From assembly GCA_020860865.1 (NCBI GenBank), contig JAJBTL010000145.1:1-5929 (forward strand): 5,929 bases of DNA. Reading direction: 5' to 3'. Below the pieces are notes generated by a model. That model had not been told where the DNA came from, made no database searches, and saw nothing but the letters and a program-made list of their open reading frames with translations. The DNA comes from Planctomycetota bacterium. Its GTDB lineage: Bacteria > Planctomycetota > SZUA-567. Below, one piece after another: positions 5,792-5,929 of this stretch (positions within the stretch are counted from its first letter, which is position 1; each line of letters opens with the position of its first letter). A program made the translations under genes and the position numbers.

Positions 5792-5838
5792 GTGTCGGCG
5801 GAATTTTGTTAAAAAGAAGGCGGTTCCGTCCGGTACTC

Positions 5839-5929
5839 ATGATGCTCTCCGGCGATTCACTTCTGAACAACCCTCTCTCAGAGCGTGTTATTAAATTGTG
5901 TATCGTCGTGTCAGACGAGGAAAAAGAGG
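5839..5929 (+). CDS. Possible start of the next gene, truncated by window edge, unidentified
   Basis: An open frame begins at ATG ATG (5839, 5842) and continues for 30 codons to the edge without a stop, reading MMLSGDSLLNNPLSERVIKL, then CIVVSDEEKE. The mix of residues, a hydrophobic VIKLCIVV stretch followed by an acidic turn, looks like a folded protein rather than a shadow frame, and no gene overlaps it on either strand. The nearest purine-rich site is AGAAGG at 5815-5820, 18 bases from the first ATG, which is far. An in-frame TTG at 5806 is an alternative. It is also possible that this frame is noncoding and that GAGGAAAAAGAGG at 5917-5929 is the ribosome binding site of a gene starting just outside. 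No family was recognised. Confidence 0.45.
   Translation, partial: MMLSGDSLLNNPLSERVIKLCIVVSDEEKE

Larger units (their letters stand above)
5252..5813. repeat. Dispersed GTTAAC / TTAAC motif array
   Basis: The palindrome GTTAAC occurs at 5272, 5452, 5700, 5768 and 5780. GTTAA without the final C is at 5252, 5391 and 5808, and TTAAC without the leading G is at 5471, 5597 and 5660. One GTTAAC is expected per about 4 kb of random sequence, and I saw none in the coding part of the window. Such clustering points to a specific binding motif or a repeated unit. Confidence 0.6.
5229..5838. other. AT-richer, repeat-dense stretch without a convincing gene
   Basis: About 610 bases between miaB and the possible gene at the right edge. 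Composition shifts sharply from the GC-rich coding part to AT-richer sequence, most marked around 5549-5615. It holds five GTTAAC palindromes, other TTAAC/GTTAA sites, DnaA-box-like 9-mers, a 13-bp near-repeat (5471-5483 and 5701-5713, one mismatch), CAGTAAAA twice (5463-5470, 5601-5608), a GC hairpin and a large inverted repeat. An 87-codon frame at 5260-5523 lacks a ribosome binding site and does not look like a gene. No tRNA or rRNA was recognised. The density of short repeats suggests a protein-binding region such as a replication origin. Confidence 0.6.

Noticed and set aside
5796..5815. XerCD dif-like site around TTTTGTTAAAA
   Set aside because: One half resembles the XerD arm, but the expected XerC arm and 6-base spacer are not present.

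Overview
The window looks like chromosomal DNA from a GC-rich, Gram-negative-type bacterium. All recognisable genes are on the + strand: the 3' end of scpB, an ECF sigma factor, a very large membrane-bound zinc-finger anti-sigma factor, and miaB. ScpB and MiaB are widespread bacterial proteins, and the coding part has strongly G/C-ending codons. No single feature fixes the phylum. The long Pro/Ala-rich anti-sigma protein would suit the Planctomycetes/Verrucomicrobia/Lentisphaerae group or another high-GC diderm, but that is inference only.

Layout. Bases 2-505 hold the C-terminal part of ScpB, with an unusual Asp/Glu-rich tail of about 105 residues. After a 113-base gap, an ECF sigma factor (619-1188) overlaps its anti-sigma factor (1185-3653) by ATGA. 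The anti-sigma factor has an H-X3-C-X2-C zinc motif, one membrane helix near residues 142-158 and about 660 mostly low-complexity residues predicted outside the membrane. The pair should work as a membrane stress or signal switch: the anti-sigma factor holds the sigma factor at the membrane until released. A 228-base gap (3654-3881) carries a small hairpin at the anti-sigma stop codon and two GTCCATTCC repeats exactly 20 bp apart. miaB follows (tRNA 2-methylthio-N6-isopentenyladenosine synthase); its best start is a TTG at 3882 with a good Shine-Dalgarno sequence.

From 5229 to about 5838 the base composition changes abruptly. This stretch of about 610 bases is AT-richer, has no convincing gene, and is packed with short repeats: five GTTAAC palindromes, six further TTAAC/GTTAA sites, several DnaA-box-like 9-mers in both orientations, a 12-bp tandem repeat, a large imperfect inverted repeat and a strong GC hairpin. 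It is the most interesting part of the window. It may be a replication origin or another protein-binding array, but this is unproven. An open frame starting at ATG 5839 runs off the right edge and may be the beginning of the next gene.
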